Origin: Grimontia marina | GTDB lineage: Bacteria > Pseudomonadota > Gammaproteobacteria > Enterobacterales > Vibrionaceae | Reading direction: 5' to 3' | Assembly: GCF_900060185.1 (NCBI RefSeq) | Contig: NZ_FIZY01000004.1 | Coordinates: forward strand, 62,001 to 126,000 | DNA: 64,000 nucleotides | In this document: positions 28,448 to 38,885 of the stretch, piece by piece | Layout: each line of letters starts with the position of its first letter | Numbering within the stretch: the stretch's first letter is position 1 | Position numbers and translations under genes: made by a program | The notes under the pieces: generated by a model | The model's database searches: none | Seen by the model: the letters and a program-made list of their open reading frames with translations, nothing else | Told to the model about the DNA's origin: nothing

Positions 28448-29653
28448 ATGACCGACATAACCACACAACCAACTCCGGTTTATATCCATGCTTGCGGCTC
28501 GCACTCCGCCCTGGGTGTGCGCTCTGAAGATATCCATCGAAGTCTGCAAAGCGGCAAGAGTGACGGCATCGAAGCTGAACGCTTCGCCCTCAATGATGGC
28601 AAAGAAGTGATCGTTGGACGCGTATTGGAAGGCCTTCCTGAGATCACCGCGCAATTTCAACATCAACAGACACGAAACAACCGTCTGGCCCTATCTGCCC
28701 TGCTGCAAATTCAGGACGCCGTTAAAAACGCTATTGATAAATACGGTGAAGATCGCGTCGCCGTTATTGTTGGCTCCAGCACCTCAGGCATTTCCAACGG
28801 TGAAATTGCCCTTAGCAAGCAAATGCAGACTGGTGAGCTGCCAGAGAATTACCACTACTACCAGCAAGAGCTGAGTAATCTCTCCGACTTTATCAGTGAC
28901 TACTTTGGCCTCTCGGGTCCAAGCTATGTGGTGTCCACCGCCTGCTCATCGAGCGGAAAAGTATTCCTTTCTGCTAAGAGACTGCTGCAATCAGGTATGG
29001 CTGACGCCGTGATTGTAGGTGGCGCAGACACCCTCTGTCGTTTAACCCTGAATGGTTTTCATGGTTTGGAATCTGTCTCCTCCGGCCTGTGCCGCCCGTT
29101 TGGCGAAGGGCGCGATGGCATCAATATCGGTGAAGCCGCCGCGTTTATGCTACTTTCTCTCGAACGCCCGGAAGAAGCCGAACCGATTGCCCTGCTTGGC
29201 GCAGGTGATAGTTCTGATGCCCACCATATCTCCGCTCCAGAGCCGGAAGGCCGCGGCGCAGAAGAGGCCATGGTCAAAGCGTTGGCAGATGCCGGACTGT
29301 CGCCAGACAATATTGGTTACGTCAATGCACACGGCACCGCCACGCCTCTCAACGATGCAATGGAGTCCAAAGCCATCAGCCGTGTATTGGGTAATAATGT
29401 TCCGGTTAGCTCGACCAAACCCCTGACAGGCCACACATTGGGCGCTGCCAGTGCCATAGAAGCTGCCATTTGCTGGCAAATTCTTCGCCACGATCTCACG
29501 TTACCCATCCCTGATACACAAGCAGGTCGCGACCCAGAGATCGCACCAATTCGCTTGGTAACAGCAGGCGACAGACTGGAAAAACACGCTATTTTGACCA
29601 ACTCGTTTGCCTTTGGCGGAAACAACGTATCGTTAATTTTTGGAAAACTATGA
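28448..29653 (+). CDS. apeO: Beta-ketoacyl-ACP synthase ApeO
   Basis: Condensing enzyme of 401 residues. The nucleophile Cys is in VVSTACSSSGKVF (about residue 167), and the two catalytic His are in NAHGTATPLND and LTGHTLGAASAIEA. In the Xenorhabdus system this KS works with ApeC as chain-length partner. Full-length and with all three catalytic residues, it should elongate the aryl-primed chain. The 17-bp gap before it is the longest in this part of the operon. It overlaps apeP by 4 bp. Confidence 0.9.
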   Translation: MTDITTQPTPVYIHACGSHSALGVRSEDIHRSLQSGKSDGIEAERFALNDGKEVIVGRVLEGLPEITAQFQHQQTRNNRLALSALLQIQDAVKNAIDKYGEDRVAVIVGSSTSGISNGEIALSKQMQTGELPENYHYYQQELSNLSDFISDYFGLSGPSYVVSTACSSSGKVFLSAKRLLQSGMADAVIVGGADTLCRLTLNGFHGLESVSSGLCRPFGEGRDGINIGEAAAFMLLSLERPEEAEPIALLGAGDSSDAHHISAPEPEGRGAEEAMVKALADAGLSPDNIGYVNAHGTATPLNDAMESKAISRVLGNNVPVSSTKPLTGHTLGAASAIEAAICWQILRHDLTLPIPDTQAGRDPEIAPIRLVTAGDRLEKHAILTNSFAFGGNNVSLIFGKL

Positions 29654-30120
29654 GTTCGCAACCACAACTTCACGAGCTACTGCCTCACGAGGCACCCATG
29701 ATCCTTCTCGATACGCTGATTGATATCGGTGATTTGCATGTGCATTGTCAACTCACATCAAACGAGAGCAGTTTGTTTTTCGATAAAAACATCAACGGTA
29801 TTCCGGGCTGGGTGGGCATTGAGCTAATGGCCCAGTCTGTTGCCGCCTGGTCGGGTTATCAGGCGAGCAAAGAAAATAAATCGCCACCTATCGGATTTTT
29901 GCTAGGCAGCCGCCGCTATAAATGCGATACCCACAGCTTTCCCGTCGGTACGCTTTTAGATGTTCACGCTCAGCATGTGATGGAAAGCAATGGTATGGCC
30001 GTATTTGCCTGCACCATTGAACATGAAGGTGAGGAAATCGCATCGGCCCAGCTTAATGCCTATGTGCCTTCGGAAGAAAAGTTACAGCAAATGTTAAAAG
30101 GAACGTCCAATGAATCGTGA
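29650..30120 (+). CDS. apeP: Hotdog dehydratase subunit ApeP
   Basis: A 156-residue FabA/FabZ-like hotdog protein. The segment where FabZ has HFPxxPxxPG reads KNINGIPGWVG, so the catalytic His is absent. The acidic residue is kept in GIELMAQS. This is the mirror image of ApeI, which has the His but not the Glu, so the two together can make one complete 3-hydroxyacyl-ACP dehydratase site, as reported for the ApeI-ApeP heterodimer. Overlaps with apeO and apeQ keep it tightly coupled. Confidence 0.87.
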   Translation: MSSQPQLHELLPHEAPMILLDTLIDIGDLHVHCQLTSNESSLFFDKNINGIPGWVGIELMAQSVAAWSGYQASKENKSPPIGFLLGSRRYKCDTHSFPVGTLLDVHAQHVMESNGMAVFACTIEHEGEEIASAQLNAYVPSEEKLQQMLKGTSNES

Positions 30121-30835
30121 TGTATTGGTTACTGGCGCAAGCAAAGGCATTGGCCGCGCTATCGCCATTCAACTTGCCAAAGACGGTTTCAATATTGTGA
30201 TCCACTATGGTCGCGACAAAGCGGGCGCTGAAGCGACGCTGGCAGACATCACAGAGCAAGGTGGTTCTGGTCGCCTGATCTCTTTTGACATTGCCAACCG
30301 CGAACAATGTCGTCTTGAACTTGAGGCGGATATGGCAACCCATGGCGGATACTATGGCGTTGTGAACAATGCAGGTGTGACAGCAGACACCGCCTTTCCA
30401 GCCATGACAGAAGGTGAATGGGATGGCGTGGTCCATACCAACCTTGATGGTTTCTACAACGTGCTGCACCCTTGCGTGATGCCAATGATTCAGTGTCGCC
30501 GCGGCGGACGCATCGTGACCATGGCATCGGTTTCCGGTCTGATGGGTAACCGCGGACAAACCAATTACAGTGCCGCCAAAGCGGGTATTATTGGTGCTAC
30601 CAAAGCATTAGCTCTGGAACTTGCAAAGCGCAAGATCACCGTCAACTGCGTGGCACCAGGCCTTATCGACACCGGCATGGTGGACGAACACGTGAAAGAA
30701 CATGCCCTTCCTCAGGTGCCACTGCGCCGAATGGGCAAACCGGAAGAAGTGGCAGGTCTGGTCAGCTATCTGATGTCAGATTCCGCCAGCTACGTCACCC
30801 GACAGGTAATCTCAGTCAATGGAGGACTGATATGA
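30110..30835 (+). CDS. apeQ: 3-ketoacyl-ACP reductase ApeQ
   Basis: Short-chain dehydrogenase of the FabG type, 241 residues. It has the NADPH motif TGASKGIG (8-15), NNAG near residue 85, the catalytic Ser in MASVSGLMGNRGQTNYSAAKAG with Tyr and Lys of YxxxK, and the C-terminal ISVNGG. It reduces the 3-keto group in every elongation round of polyene synthesis. It overlaps apeP by 11 bp and apeR by 4 bp. The fatty acid fabG gene is normally in the fab cluster, so this is the dedicated paralogue. Confidence 0.92.
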   Translation: MNRDVLVTGASKGIGRAIAIQLAKDGFNIVIHYGRDKAGAEATLADITEQGGSGRLISFDIANREQCRLELEADMATHGGYYGVVNNAGVTADTAFPAMTEGEWDGVVHTNLDGFYNVLHPCVMPMIQCRRGGRIVTMASVSGLMGNRGQTNYSAAKAGIIGATKALALELAKRKITVNCVAPGLIDTGMVDEHVKEHALPQVPLRRMGKPEEVAGLVSYLMSDSASYVTRQVISVNGGLI

Positions 30836-32058
30836 ATCGCAGAGTTGTTATCACTGGCATGTCCGGTGTTACTGCATTCGGTAATGACTGGCAAAGTGTT
30901 CAGCCAAAGCTTGCGGCGATGCAAAATGCCGTTCGCTACATGCCTGACTACGAGCAATATAATGGCCTGAACACCAAACTGGCAGCGCCAGTAGAAGGGT
31001 TCAGTGTGCCAAAACACTATCCACGTAAGAAAGTGCGTGGCATGGGGCGCGTATCCCAGCTCTCCACAGTGGCAACAGAAAATGCCCTCGAGCAAAGTGG
31101 CCTGATTGGCAATGAGGTGCTGACCAACGGACAGACGGGTATTGCCTATGGCTCCTCCACAGGCAGTACACCTGCGATTGGTGCGTTTGGTGTAATGTTG
31201 AACGACAAGAGCACCCGCGCCATTACCGCGACAACCTACGTGCAAATGATGCCGCATACGACCGCAGTGAATGTGGGTTTGTTCTTTGGCCTGAAAGGCC
31301 GAGTTATCCCGACCAGCAGCGCGTGTACTTCTGGCAGTCAGGCGATTGGTTACGCCTATGAAGCCATTAAGCACGGCTACCAGACCGTGATGGTGGCTGG
31401 CGGTGCGGAAGAGCTTTGCCCTACTGAATCTGCCGTTTTCGACACCCTGTTTGCCACCAGCCTGAAAAACAACGAACCGGAAAAAACACCGCGCCCGTAT
31501 GACACAGAGCGAGATGGTCTGGTGATTGGTGAAGGCGCAGGCACACTGGTGCTGGAAGAATACGAGCATGCTGTTAACCGTGGCGCAAACATCATTGCCG
31601 AGATTGTTGGCTTTGCCAGCAATTGCGATGCTGCACACGTCACCCAGCCTACCAAGGAAACCATGCAGATTTGTATGGAGATGGCGCTGCGTGATGCCAA
31701 TCTGGCACCGGAAAAAATCGGCTATGTTTCCGCGCACGGTACAGCCACGGAAAAAGGGGATATTGCAGAGAGCAACGCCACCGCGAATATCTTTGGCAAC
31801 CAGACGCCTATCAGCTCACTGAAAAGCTATTTTGGCCACACGCTTGGTGCTTGTGGTGCCATTGAAGCATGGCTGAGCCTTGAGATGATGTACAGCGGCT
31901 GGTTCAGTCCCACCCTCAATCTGGACAATATCGACCCCGCTTGTGGTGAACTGGACTACATCCGCGGTGAAGGACGCCACATCGACTGTGAATACATCAT
32001 GAGCAATAACTTTGCTTTTGGTGGTATCAATACATCGATTATTTTTAAGCGTCACTGA
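30832..32058 (+). CDS. apeR: Beta-ketoacyl-ACP synthase ApeR
   Basis: Second condensing enzyme, 408 residues. Cys is in IPTSSACTSGSQAIG (about residue 165), with His in SAHGTATEKGD and FGHTLGACGAIEA. It differs clearly from ApeO around these sites, so the two are separate subfamilies and not a recent duplication. In the known system ApeR acts as a stand-alone KS, probably for the first condensation. It is the last gene of the plus-strand APE operon, followed 18 bp later by a strong terminator. Confidence 0.9.
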   Translation: MNRRVVITGMSGVTAFGNDWQSVQPKLAAMQNAVRYMPDYEQYNGLNTKLAAPVEGFSVPKHYPRKKVRGMGRVSQLSTVATENALEQSGLIGNEVLTNGQTGIAYGSSTGSTPAIGAFGVMLNDKSTRAITATTYVQMMPHTTAVNVGLFFGLKGRVIPTSSACTSGSQAIGYAYEAIKHGYQTVMVAGGAEELCPTESAVFDTLFATSLKNNEPEKTPRPYDTERDGLVIGEGAGTLVLEEYEHAVNRGANIIAEIVGFASNCDAAHVTQPTKETMQICMEMALRDANLAPEKIGYVSAHGTATEKGDIAESNATANIFGNQTPISSLKSYFGHTLGACGAIEAWLSLEMMYSGWFSPTLNLDNIDPACGELDYIRGEGRHIDCEYIMSNNFAFGGINTSIIFKRH

Positions 32059-32076
32059 TGATTGCCAGCCGATAGC

Positions 32077-32105
32077 AAAACGCCCGCATCTGCGGGCGTT
32101 TTTGT
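32077..32105. terminator. Bidirectional terminator between apeR and acpS
   Basis: AAAA-CGCCCGCA-TC-TGCGGGCG-TTTTT: an 8-bp GC stem with T runs on both strands. It ends the APE operon and, on the other strand, the rpoE-to-acpS run. Confidence 0.93.
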
Positions 32106-32132
32106 TTGTGTGGCTGACATTGGAGAAAGAAG

Positions 32133-32516
32133 CTAGTTGGTCTCTAACAGCACCGTCGCCACGGCATAGCGTTTCTCATCAGCGATGGTGAGGAAAATAT
32201 TCTTCACCCCACGCTCATCGGCAAGCTTTCGCGCTACACCGGAGAAATCCACCACAGGCTTTCCAAGCTCATCGTTAGTGACCTCAAAGTCATGGAAGGT
32301 CACACCACAAGCGATGCCCGTCCCCAGCGCTTTTGAAGCCGCTTCTTTCACTGCGAAGCGCTTGGCAAGAAAGCGGGCTGGGAAGTTGGAGTTGGCATAG
32401 GTTTCCAACTCGTTTTCTGTCAGCACACGTTTAGCAAACGCATCTCCGGTGCGCTCGATGATTTTCTCAAGGCGCTCAATTTCTGCGATGTCAGTGCCAA
32501 GGCCAACCACAGCCAT
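32133..32516 (-). CDS. acpS: Holo-ACP synthase AcpS
   Basis: Transfers 4'-phosphopantetheine from CoA to acyl carrier proteins. It has 127 residues with the signature [13 protein letters not shown] (6-18; the Asp binds Mg) and [14 protein letters not shown]. It is the last gene of the conserved era-recO-pdxJ-acpS series and shares one base with the pdxJ stop. It is the housekeeping enzyme, but its position only 75 bp from the end of the APE operon makes it a natural activator of ApeE/ApeF. No separate phosphopantetheinyl transferase is present in the cluster. Confidence 0.96.
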   Translation of the reverse strand: MAVVGLGTDIAEIERLEKIIERTGDAFAKRVLTENELETYANSNFPARFLAKRFAVKEAASKALGTGIACGVTFHDFEVTNDELGKPVVDFSGVARKLADERGVKNIFLTIADEKRYAVATVLLETN

Positions 32517-33247
32517 TAGCGGCGCGCTTCCAGCATAAGAGCTTTCATGTCTGCAACTGCTTTTGGCAGGCCTTCAAAGACTGCGCGGCCCACAATCGCA
32601 TGACCGATGTTCAGCTCGTAAATCTCTGGAATTGCGGCAATAGGCTTCACGTTGTGGTACGTCAGGCCGTGACCAGCGTTCACCTTGATACCCAGATCGT
32701 CTGCATAGCTTGCTCCCGCTGCGATTTTCTTCAGCTCTGCCTGCATGTCTTCTTCGGTCGTCGCTTCTGCATAATGGCCCGTGTGCAGCTCAATAAAAGG
32801 AGCACCACAGGCTTTTGCAGCGTCGATTTGTGCACGGTCTGCATCAATGAATAGCGACACTTTAATGCCCGCTGCAGTCAGCGTTTCCGTTGCAGCTTTC
32901 ACTTTATCAAGCTGGCCAGCCACGTCTAAACCGCCTTCGGTAGTCAGTTCTTCGCGTTTTTCAGGGACCAGGCACACGTAAGCCGGTTTCACTTCCAACG
33001 CGATATTGACCATCTCATCAGTCACTGCCATTTCCAGGTTCATGCGGGTCTGGATGGTGTCTTTCAGAATATGAACGTCGCGGTCTTTAATGTGGCGACG
33101 GTCTTCACGCAAGTGAACGGTAATACCATCCGCGCCCGCACGTTCTGCAATATCTGCAGCGTGGACAGGATCAGGGTATTGGGTGCCACGCGCATTACGA
33201 ACGGTCGCGACGTGGTCAATATTGACGCCCAGATAAATGGTATTCAT
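32516..33247 (-). CDS. pdxJ: Pyridoxine 5'-phosphate synthase
   Basis: TIM-barrel enzyme that joins deoxyxylulose 5-phosphate and 3-amino-2-oxopropyl phosphate in vitamin B6 synthesis. It has 243 residues with [16 protein letters not shown] at the N-terminus (the His/Asp active-site region), HLREDRRHI and ELHTGHYA. It overlaps the recO stop (ATGA) and the acpS start. Expression is probably tied to the long rpoE-distal transcript. Confidence 0.97.
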   Translation of the reverse strand: MNTIYLGVNIDHVATVRNARGTQYPDPVHAADIAERAGADGITVHLREDRRHIKDRDVHILKDTIQTRMNLEMAVTDEMVNIALEVKPAYVCLVPEKREELTTEGGLDVAGQLDKVKAATETLTAAGIKVSLFIDADRAQIDAAKACGAPFIELHTGHYAEATTEEDMQAELKKIAAGASYADDLGIKVNAGHGLTYHNVKPIAAIPEIYELNIGHAIVGRAVFEGLPKAVADMKALMLEARR

Positions 33248-33957
33248 TGCGTTAATTTCCTTGTTCTTAACATAAAAAGCTCACGGCTTTTGAGCGGTTT
33301 GGAGCCAAGATAAGGCTTGAGGGCTAAGCGTGTAAAGCGCTTCGCCGCTTTTAGCTGTTCTGCCGTTGAGAATTGTCTTGTTGCCAGCGCTTCTAAGTCG
33401 CTGCCCGTAAAAGTGAGATTATTGCTTTTCATCAGCGAGGCGACAAAACCTTGCTGCTCCCGGAAGATATACGTCATCGATGCATCGACCGGCTCACCGC
33501 TACCCGCGCAATGCAGGAAATCGACCCCGTATCCCAGCGAGTCCAACAAGGCGAGTTCGAAGCGTCGTAACGCTGGCTCAGGATTACTGTGCTGAGCAAG
33601 GTCAGTCAGCGCATTGACGTAATCAAAGAAGAGTTGATGGTACGAGGTTTCAGGCTCCACAACCCGGCTTAAGATCTCATTGAGATAAAAGCCTGAAAAC
33701 AGTGCATTGCCTGAAAGCGGGATCGCAAGCCCCATGGCCTCAGCATGACGCAAGGTATGCATTTCGCCGCGGCCGGACCATTTCATCAAGAGAGGAGTAA
33801 AAGGCTGTAGCGCCCCTTTTAAGGGAGAGCGTTTACCACGGGCGCCTTTTGCCATCAAACTGACGCGCCCGTGATTTTCGCTGAAAACATCCAGAATCAG
33901 GCTGGTCTCACTGTAGGGTCGTGAGTGCAGAACAAAGCAGCGCTGCAAGCCTTCCAT
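33244..33957 (-). CDS. recO: DNA repair protein RecO
   Basis: Recombination mediator that anneals single strands and helps RecR load RecA. It has 237 residues, an N-terminal OB fold beginning [18 protein letters not shown] and a helical C-terminal part with a DFLHCAGSG region; the four zinc cysteines of some bacteria are lacking, as in E. coli. The start at 33957 is chosen because AGGAG lies 5 bases upstream and the N-terminus aligns with E. coli RecO; an in-frame start eight codons earlier is not needed. Confidence 0.95.
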   Translation of the reverse strand: MEGLQRCFVLHSRPYSETSLILDVFSENHGRVSLMAKGARGKRSPLKGALQPFTPLLMKWSGRGEMHTLRHAEAMGLAIPLSGNALFSGFYLNEILSRVVEPETSYHQLFFDYVNALTDLAQHSNPEPALRRFELALLDSLGYGVDFLHCAGSGEPVDASMTYIFREQQGFVASLMKSNNLTFTGSDLEALATRQFSTAEQLKAAKRFTRLALKPYLGSKPLKSRELFMLRTRKLTQ

Positions 33958-33989
33958 ATTGCTCCTGAATGTCTCAGCCAATAACGCTG

Positions 33990-34904
33990 TTAAAGGTCGT
34001 CGATGTAACCGAGGCTGCGCAGTGCGCGCTCGTCATCAGCCCAACCGGATTTCACTTTTACCCAAAGCTCAAGGTAGACCTTGCGCTCGAAAAGATCTTC
34101 CATATCGAGACGGGCTTCACGGCCAATGGTTTTGATTTTGTCGCCACCCTTGCCGATCACCATACGCTTCTGGCCGTTACGCTCAACCAGGATCAGGCCA
34201 TTGATTTCAAAGCCATCCGCGTCTGGGTTGTAATCAAAACGCTCGATTTCAACGGTGACTGAGTATGGCAGTTCATCGCCAGTGAAACGCATCAACTTTT
34301 CGCGGATGATTTCAGACGCCATAAAGCGCTGAGAACGGTCTGTGACGTACTCTTCCGGGAAGTACCACTCGCCTTCCGGCAGGTGGTTACGAACCAGTTT
34401 CTCGACCACATCAATGTTGGTGCCGTGTTTCGCTGAAACAGGAACCACGTCGATGAAGTCCATTTTTTCGCTGACTTCCTGAAGGTGCGGGAACAACTCG
34501 CCCTTTTCCTTCACGTTATCGACTTTGTTGATCAGCAGTACGGTTGGCAGCTCAGCTTTCTTGAGCTTGTTCAGTACCATCTCATCATCTTGCGTCCACT
34601 GCGTGCCGTCGACCAGAAACAGCACCAGCTCAACGTCAGTCAGGGAGCTTGAAGCCGCACGGTTCATCAAACGGTTGATGGTGCGTTTTTCTTCAATGTG
34701 CAGTCCCGGTGTATCCACATATACCGCCTGATAACCATCACGGGTATCAACCCCCATGATACGGTGGCGCGTGGTTTGCGGTTTACGCGAGGTAATAGAC
34801 AGCTTCTGCCCAACCAGACGATTGAGAAGTGTCGATTTGCCCACATTTGGGCGGCCTACGATGGCAATAAAGCCACAGTGGTGCGTTTCGTGCGTGTCTG
34901 TCAT
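33990..34904 (-). CDS. era: GTPase Era
   Basis: Essential GTPase of 30S subunit maturation, 304 residues. G domain: P-loop [12 protein letters not shown] (G1), DTPG in VYVDTPGLH (G3), NKVD (G4) and the SAK loop (G5). The C-terminal KH domain has [13 protein letters not shown], which binds the 3' end of 16S rRNA. It overlaps rnc by 4 bp, the standard rnc-era coupling. Confidence 0.98.
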   Translation of the reverse strand: MTDTHETHHCGFIAIVGRPNVGKSTLLNRLVGQKLSITSRKPQTTRHRIMGVDTRDGYQAVYVDTPGLHIEEKRTINRLMNRAASSSLTDVELVLFLVDGTQWTQDDEMVLNKLKKAELPTVLLINKVDNVKEKGELFPHLQEVSEKMDFIDVVPVSAKHGTNIDVVEKLVRNHLPEGEWYFPEEYVTDRSQRFMASEIIREKLMRFTGDELPYSVTVEIERFDYNPDADGFEINGLILVERNGQKRMVIGKGGDKIKTIGREARLDMEDLFERKVYLELWVKVKSGWADDERALRSLGYIDDL

Positions 34905-35575
34905 GAGTCCAGCTTTTGCAATGCCAGTTCTGCAGCCGCTTGCTCAGCCTTGCGACGACTGCTGCCTTTACCTACGACAGGTCGATCCAGACCTGCTACT
35001 TCACATTCCACCGTAAATTGCTGGTTATGCGCTTCGCCTTGTACCTTAGTCACATTATAGGCAGGCAGCGGCTTACGACGCCCTTGCAGGAATTCCTGCA
35101 AACGTGTTTTCGGATCTTTCTGGTTCGCGCCTGGCTGGATAGTTTCCAGACGTTGTTTGTACCAGCTCAATACAATTCCACGTACCGTTTCCAGATCGGT
35201 GTCGAGGTAGATAGCGCCGATGATCGCCTCAACGGCGTCTGCCAGGATAGAGTCGCGGCGGAAACCGCCACTTTTCAGCTCACCCGGTCCCAATTGCAAT
35301 ACATCACCCAGCTCGAACTCGCGGCCCAATTCAGCCAACGTGTTACCACGAACCAAGGTTGCACGCATGCGGCTCATATCACCTTCATCAACGTTCGGGA
35401 AACGATGGTAGAGGTCGTCAGCAACAACGAAACTCAAAATAGAATCGCCCAGAAACTCCAAACGCTCATTGTGATTTCCACTGGCGCTTCGGTGTGTCAG
35501 GGCGAGACTGAGAAGCGCCGCATCACTAAATTCATAGCCGATGCGACGCTGTAATTTATTTATAGGTGTTGTCAT
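34901..35575 (-). CDS. rnc: Ribonuclease III
   Basis: Double-strand-specific RNase that processes rRNA precursors and many mRNAs. It has 224 residues. The signature [13 protein letters not shown] (about 36-48) carries the metal-binding acids, and [15 protein letters not shown] is the second acidic block. A double-stranded RNA-binding domain fills the C-terminal third. Gene order lepB-rnc-era is conserved. In E. coli rnc cleaves its own leader; the gap here is only 11 bp from lepB, so such a site would have to lie upstream. Confidence 0.98.
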   Translation of the reverse strand: MTTPINKLQRRIGYEFSDAALLSLALTHRSASGNHNERLEFLGDSILSFVVADDLYHRFPNVDEGDMSRMRATLVRGNTLAELGREFELGDVLQLGPGELKSGGFRRDSILADAVEAIIGAIYLDTDLETVRGIVLSWYKQRLETIQPGANQKDPKTRLQEFLQGRRKPLPAYNVTKVQGEAHNQQFTVECEVAGLDRPVVGKGSSRRKAEQAAAELALQKLDS

Positions 35576-35586
35576 GTCGTTCCAAG

Positions 35587-36486
35587 TTAATCAATGCCGC
35601 CGATGCGATTGAAACGCACCCCGACAGGTACCCAAGACGGTAGGAAGCTATCGCCTTGTTCATCAAATTCAAAACTGATCCAGATACCGACTGCTTTACC
35701 TACCAGATTAGCTTCGGGTACAAAGCCCCAGAAGCGGCTGTCTTTACTGTTGTCGCGGTTGTCGCCCATCACGAAGTACTGACCTTCCTGCACTACCCAC
35801 TCTCCCAGACCTGGCGTTGGATAATATTGACCGGTTTGGTTTGGCATGTATGGATTCACCAGAATCTGATGTGGCTCAACCCCTAACTCTTCCTGCGCCT
35901 GAATCAGGTTCGCGCCGCGCTGAACGAATTCACTCTTGTGAACATCGTCCACGGGCACCAATTCACAGGTCGACTCACCTTTTTTCTGGATGCACAGACG
36001 TTTGTCTTCGCTGTAACGAACTGTATCACCCGGCATACCAATCACGCGCTTGATAAAGTCGATGCTTGGCTGCGGCGGGTATTTGAACACTACGACATCA
36101 CCGCGCTCTGGTTTCCCGGTTTCCACCAATTGGTGGCGGAATACCGGGTCTTTTAGACCGTAAGCAAACTTCTCCACCAGGATAAAGTCGCCTACCAACA
36201 GTGTCGGCATCATAGAACCAGATGGGATCTGGAACGGTTCGTAGATAAACGAGCGAAGCACCAGAACAAGGCCAATGACAGGGAACACGGAAGCTGAGGT
36301 TTCTACCCAGCTTGGCTGAGGTGCAACTTGTGCAACCTGCTCTTCACTTAACTCACCACCGTCCACATTGAGCGCTTCAGCCGCTTTTTGCTGGCGTCGC
36401 GGCGCCCATTTGAACTTATCCAGTGCCCAGATAATCCCAGTAAACAGGGTGACAAGCACCAGAATCAGCGAGAAAGTATTAGCCAT
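35587..36486 (-). CDS. lepB: Signal peptidase I
   Basis: Inner-membrane protease that removes signal peptides. It has 299 residues. There are two membrane helices, about 4-22 and 65-83, then the periplasmic catalytic domain with Ser91 in PSGSMMPTL and Lys146 in [14 protein letters not shown], the Ser-Lys dyad. [11 protein letters not shown] is the conserved box E. It is downstream of lepA with a 31-bp gap, as in E. coli. Confidence 0.97.
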   Translation of the reverse strand: MANTFSLILVLVTLFTGIIWALDKFKWAPRRQQKAAEALNVDGGELSEEQVAQVAPQPSWVETSASVFPVIGLVLVLRSFIYEPFQIPSGSMMPTLLVGDFILVEKFAYGLKDPVFRHQLVETGKPERGDVVVFKYPPQPSIDFIKRVIGMPGDTVRYSEDKRLCIQKKGESTCELVPVDDVHKSEFVQRGANLIQAQEELGVEPHQILVNPYMPNQTGQYYPTPGLGEWVVQEGQYFVMGDNRDNSKDSRFWGFVPEANLVGKAVGIWISFEFDEQGDSFLPSWVPVGVRFNRIGGID

Positions 36487-36517
36487 CGTGTTCCCCTAAA
36501 CCTTTAATCCCTTTTTA

Positions 36518-38314
36518 TTACTTATCTTTGCCTACGTGCAGAATCGCCAGGAACGCTTCTTGAGGCAGTTCGACGTTACCGATCTGCTTCATACGTTTCT
36601 TACCTTCTTTTTGCTTCTGCAGCAGTTTCTTCTTACGGCTTACGTCACCACCGTAACACTTCGCGGTGACGTTTTTACGAAGCTGTTTCACGGTCGAGCG
36701 CGCAATGATGTGGTTACCGATTGCTGCCTGAATCGCGATGTCGAACTGCTGACGAGGGATGAATTCTTTCATCTTCTCAACCAGATCACGGCCACGGGAT
36801 TGCGCCTGATCTTTGTGAGTGATGATAGCCAATGCATCCACGTTGTCGCCATTCAGCAATACGTCAACACGTACCATGTTCGATGCTTCATAGCGCTGGA
36901 AGTTGTAATCCAGAGAAGCATAACCGCGAGACGTCGATTTCAGACGGTCGAAGAAGTCCAGAACCACTTCTGCCATTGGAATATCGTAAGTGAGGGCGAC
37001 TTGGTTACCGTGGTAAACCATGTCAACTTGAACGCCACGCTTCTCGACGCACAAGGTGATAACGTTACCCAGGTACTCTGAAGGCACCAGGATGTTACAG
37101 CGTGCAATTGGCTCACCCATCACTTCGATATCGTTAACCGCTGGCAATTTCGCAGGGCTATCAACATACAGGGTGTCACCGTTGGTCTTCTTCACCTCGT
37201 ACACTACGGTTGGTGCCGTGGTGATCAGATCCAGATTGTATTCACGCTCCAGACGCTCCTGGATGATTTCCATGTGCAGCATGCCAAGGAAACCACAGCG
37301 AAAACCAAAGCCCAGTGCTGCTGAGTTTTCTGGCTCGTAGAACAGTGACGCATCGTTCAGGCTCAGTTTGCCCAGTGCATCACGGAAGTTTTCGTAGTCG
37401 TCAGACGAAACAGGGAACAGACCCGCATAAACTTGAGGCTTCACTTTCTTAAAGCCTGGTAGCGGTGTTTCTGCACCGTGTTTTGCGTGGGTCAGGGTAT
37501 CACCCACTGGCGCGCCCAGAATGTCTTTAATACCACAAACAACCCAGCCCACCTCGCCGGTACGCAGACCTTGGGTGTCAGTTTGTTTTGGTGTGAAGAT
37601 GCCGATGCGATCAACGCCCCACACCTGACCGGTGCTCATGACTTTGATCTTGTCACCTTTCTTCAACTCGCCATTCTTAATACGAACCAGCGACACAACG
37701 CCCAGATAGTTATCGAACCATGAGTCGATGATCAGCGCTTGCAGTGGCGCTTCTGGGTCACCTTCAGGTGCCGGAACATTCTTAACGATATCTTCCAGAA
37801 CCAGATCTACACCCAGACCCGTTTTCGCCGAACAGCGGGTCGCTTCGGTTGCATCGATACCAACAATGTCTTCGATCTCTTCTGCTACGCGGTCAGGATC
37901 GGCGGCTGGCAGGTCAATTTTATTCAGGATTGGAACCACTTCCAGATCCATTTCAATCGCGGTGTAGCAATTCGCCAAAGTCTGAGCTTCTACGCCCTGA
38001 CCCGCGTCGACCACCAGCAAAGCACCCTCACACGCCGCCAGAGAACGAGAAACTTCGTAAGAGAAGTCAACGTGTCCTGGGGTGTCGATGAAGTTCAACT
38101 GATAGGTTTCCCCATCCTGCGCTGTGTAATTCAGCGTCACACTCTGTGCTTTGATGGTGATACCACGTTCGCGTTCCAGATCCATGGAATCCAGAACCTG
38201 TGCTGCCATTTCACGGTCAGTTAGACCGCCACAAACCTGAATAAGACGGTCTGATAAGGTCGACTTACCGTGGTCAATGTGGGCAATAATCGAAAAGTTA
38301 CGAATGTGCTTCAT
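36518..38314 (-). CDS. lepA: Elongation factor 4 (LepA)
   Basis: Translational GTPase that affects ribosome progress under stress and at initiation. It has 598 residues with the G domain [14 protein letters not shown] (P-loop), DTPGHVDF and NKIDLP, domain II, EF-G-like domains III and V, and the LepA-specific C-terminal domain ending in a basic stretch ([19 protein letters not shown] region). Size is typical. It is separated from rseC by 76 bp, which may hold its own promoter. Confidence 0.98.
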   Translation of the reverse strand: MKHIRNFSIIAHIDHGKSTLSDRLIQVCGGLTDREMAAQVLDSMDLERERGITIKAQSVTLNYTAQDGETYQLNFIDTPGHVDFSYEVSRSLAACEGALLVVDAGQGVEAQTLANCYTAIEMDLEVVPILNKIDLPAADPDRVAEEIEDIVGIDATEATRCSAKTGLGVDLVLEDIVKNVPAPEGDPEAPLQALIIDSWFDNYLGVVSLVRIKNGELKKGDKIKVMSTGQVWGVDRIGIFTPKQTDTQGLRTGEVGWVVCGIKDILGAPVGDTLTHAKHGAETPLPGFKKVKPQVYAGLFPVSSDDYENFRDALGKLSLNDASLFYEPENSAALGFGFRCGFLGMLHMEIIQERLEREYNLDLITTAPTVVYEVKKTNGDTLYVDSPAKLPAVNDIEVMGEPIARCNILVPSEYLGNVITLCVEKRGVQVDMVYHGNQVALTYDIPMAEVVLDFFDRLKSTSRGYASLDYNFQRYEASNMVRVDVLLNGDNVDALAIITHKDQAQSRGRDLVEKMKEFIPRQQFDIAIQAAIGNHIIARSTVKQLRKNVTAKCYGGDVSRKKKLLQKQKEGKKRMKQIGNVELPQEAFLAILHVGKDK

Positions 38315-38390
38315 AAATGGTGTGACTAACTCGTTAGTTAAAATAAGAGGATCTTACGATCAAGTGGCGGGATTCTACCGAAATTAATGG

Positions 38391-38885
38391 CTAGTCGCTA
38401 TCTTCTGTTGCGGCATTTATCACCGCCGCCGAGTCTACGGTATTGCCAAGGATGCGCAACAGTTTAGGTGTTGCGCCTGTATCCTGCTGCAGCTTCCGCG
38501 AAAAATGGCGTGCTACAAGGAATCCCAGTCCACCCGCAAGCACCGAAGACAGAATAATCACGCCCTCTCCTGCTGCTATCAAATCTGCGAGAAACTGCCC
38601 GAAAACAGCGCCCGTAATCGCGAATAGCAAAGGCAGAATATAAACCACCAACGCCGATCGCAGTACCGTCTGCTCCTCTAAGCCGATTTCAACCAAGGTT
38701 CCCACATTGACTAGTTTTTCTGACGGTACACGGATATCCAATACTTTGCCCGGCAGCGCATTACTCACAATGCCTGTACCGCAATTGCTCTTGGAAGCAC
38801 AACTGCCACAACTGGTTTTCTGCTGGCAGCGGACAGTCAGGTAACCCTCGCCACTGCCAGTGACTTCCGCCAACGCCGTGATCAT
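38391..38885 (-). CDS. rseC: Sigma-E system regulator RseC
   Basis: Inner-membrane protein of 164 residues with an N-terminal cysteine cluster (CQQKTSCGSCASKSNCGTG, residues 20-38, a likely iron-sulfur or redox site). Two membrane helices lie at about 78-98 and 104-122. Family members are linked to sigma-E control and to reduction of the SoxR cluster. The 4-bp overlap with rseB and the position after rseAB are the standard arrangement. Confidence 0.93.
   Translation of the reverse strand: MITALAEVTGSGEGYLTVRCQQKTSCGSCASKSNCGTGIVSNALPGKVLDIRVPSEKLVNVGTLVEIGLEEQTVLRSALVVYILPLLFAITGAVFGQFLADLIAAGEGVIILSSVLAGGLGFLVARHFSRKLQQDTGATPKLLRILGNTVDSAAVINAATEDSD

Noticed and set aside
30790-31737. Long open frame of 315 codons on the minus strand
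   Set aside because: It lies wholly opposite apeR, a clear ketosynthase gene with all catalytic motifs. It has Cys/His-rich low-complexity composition, no ribosome site and no family likeness.
14064-32058. Prophage or conjugative island at the APE locus
   Set aside because: No integrase, phage structural, transfer gene, tRNA edge or flanking direct repeat was seen.
34916-35554. 212-codon plus-strand frame
   Set aside because: It mirrors rnc exactly and has no independent support.
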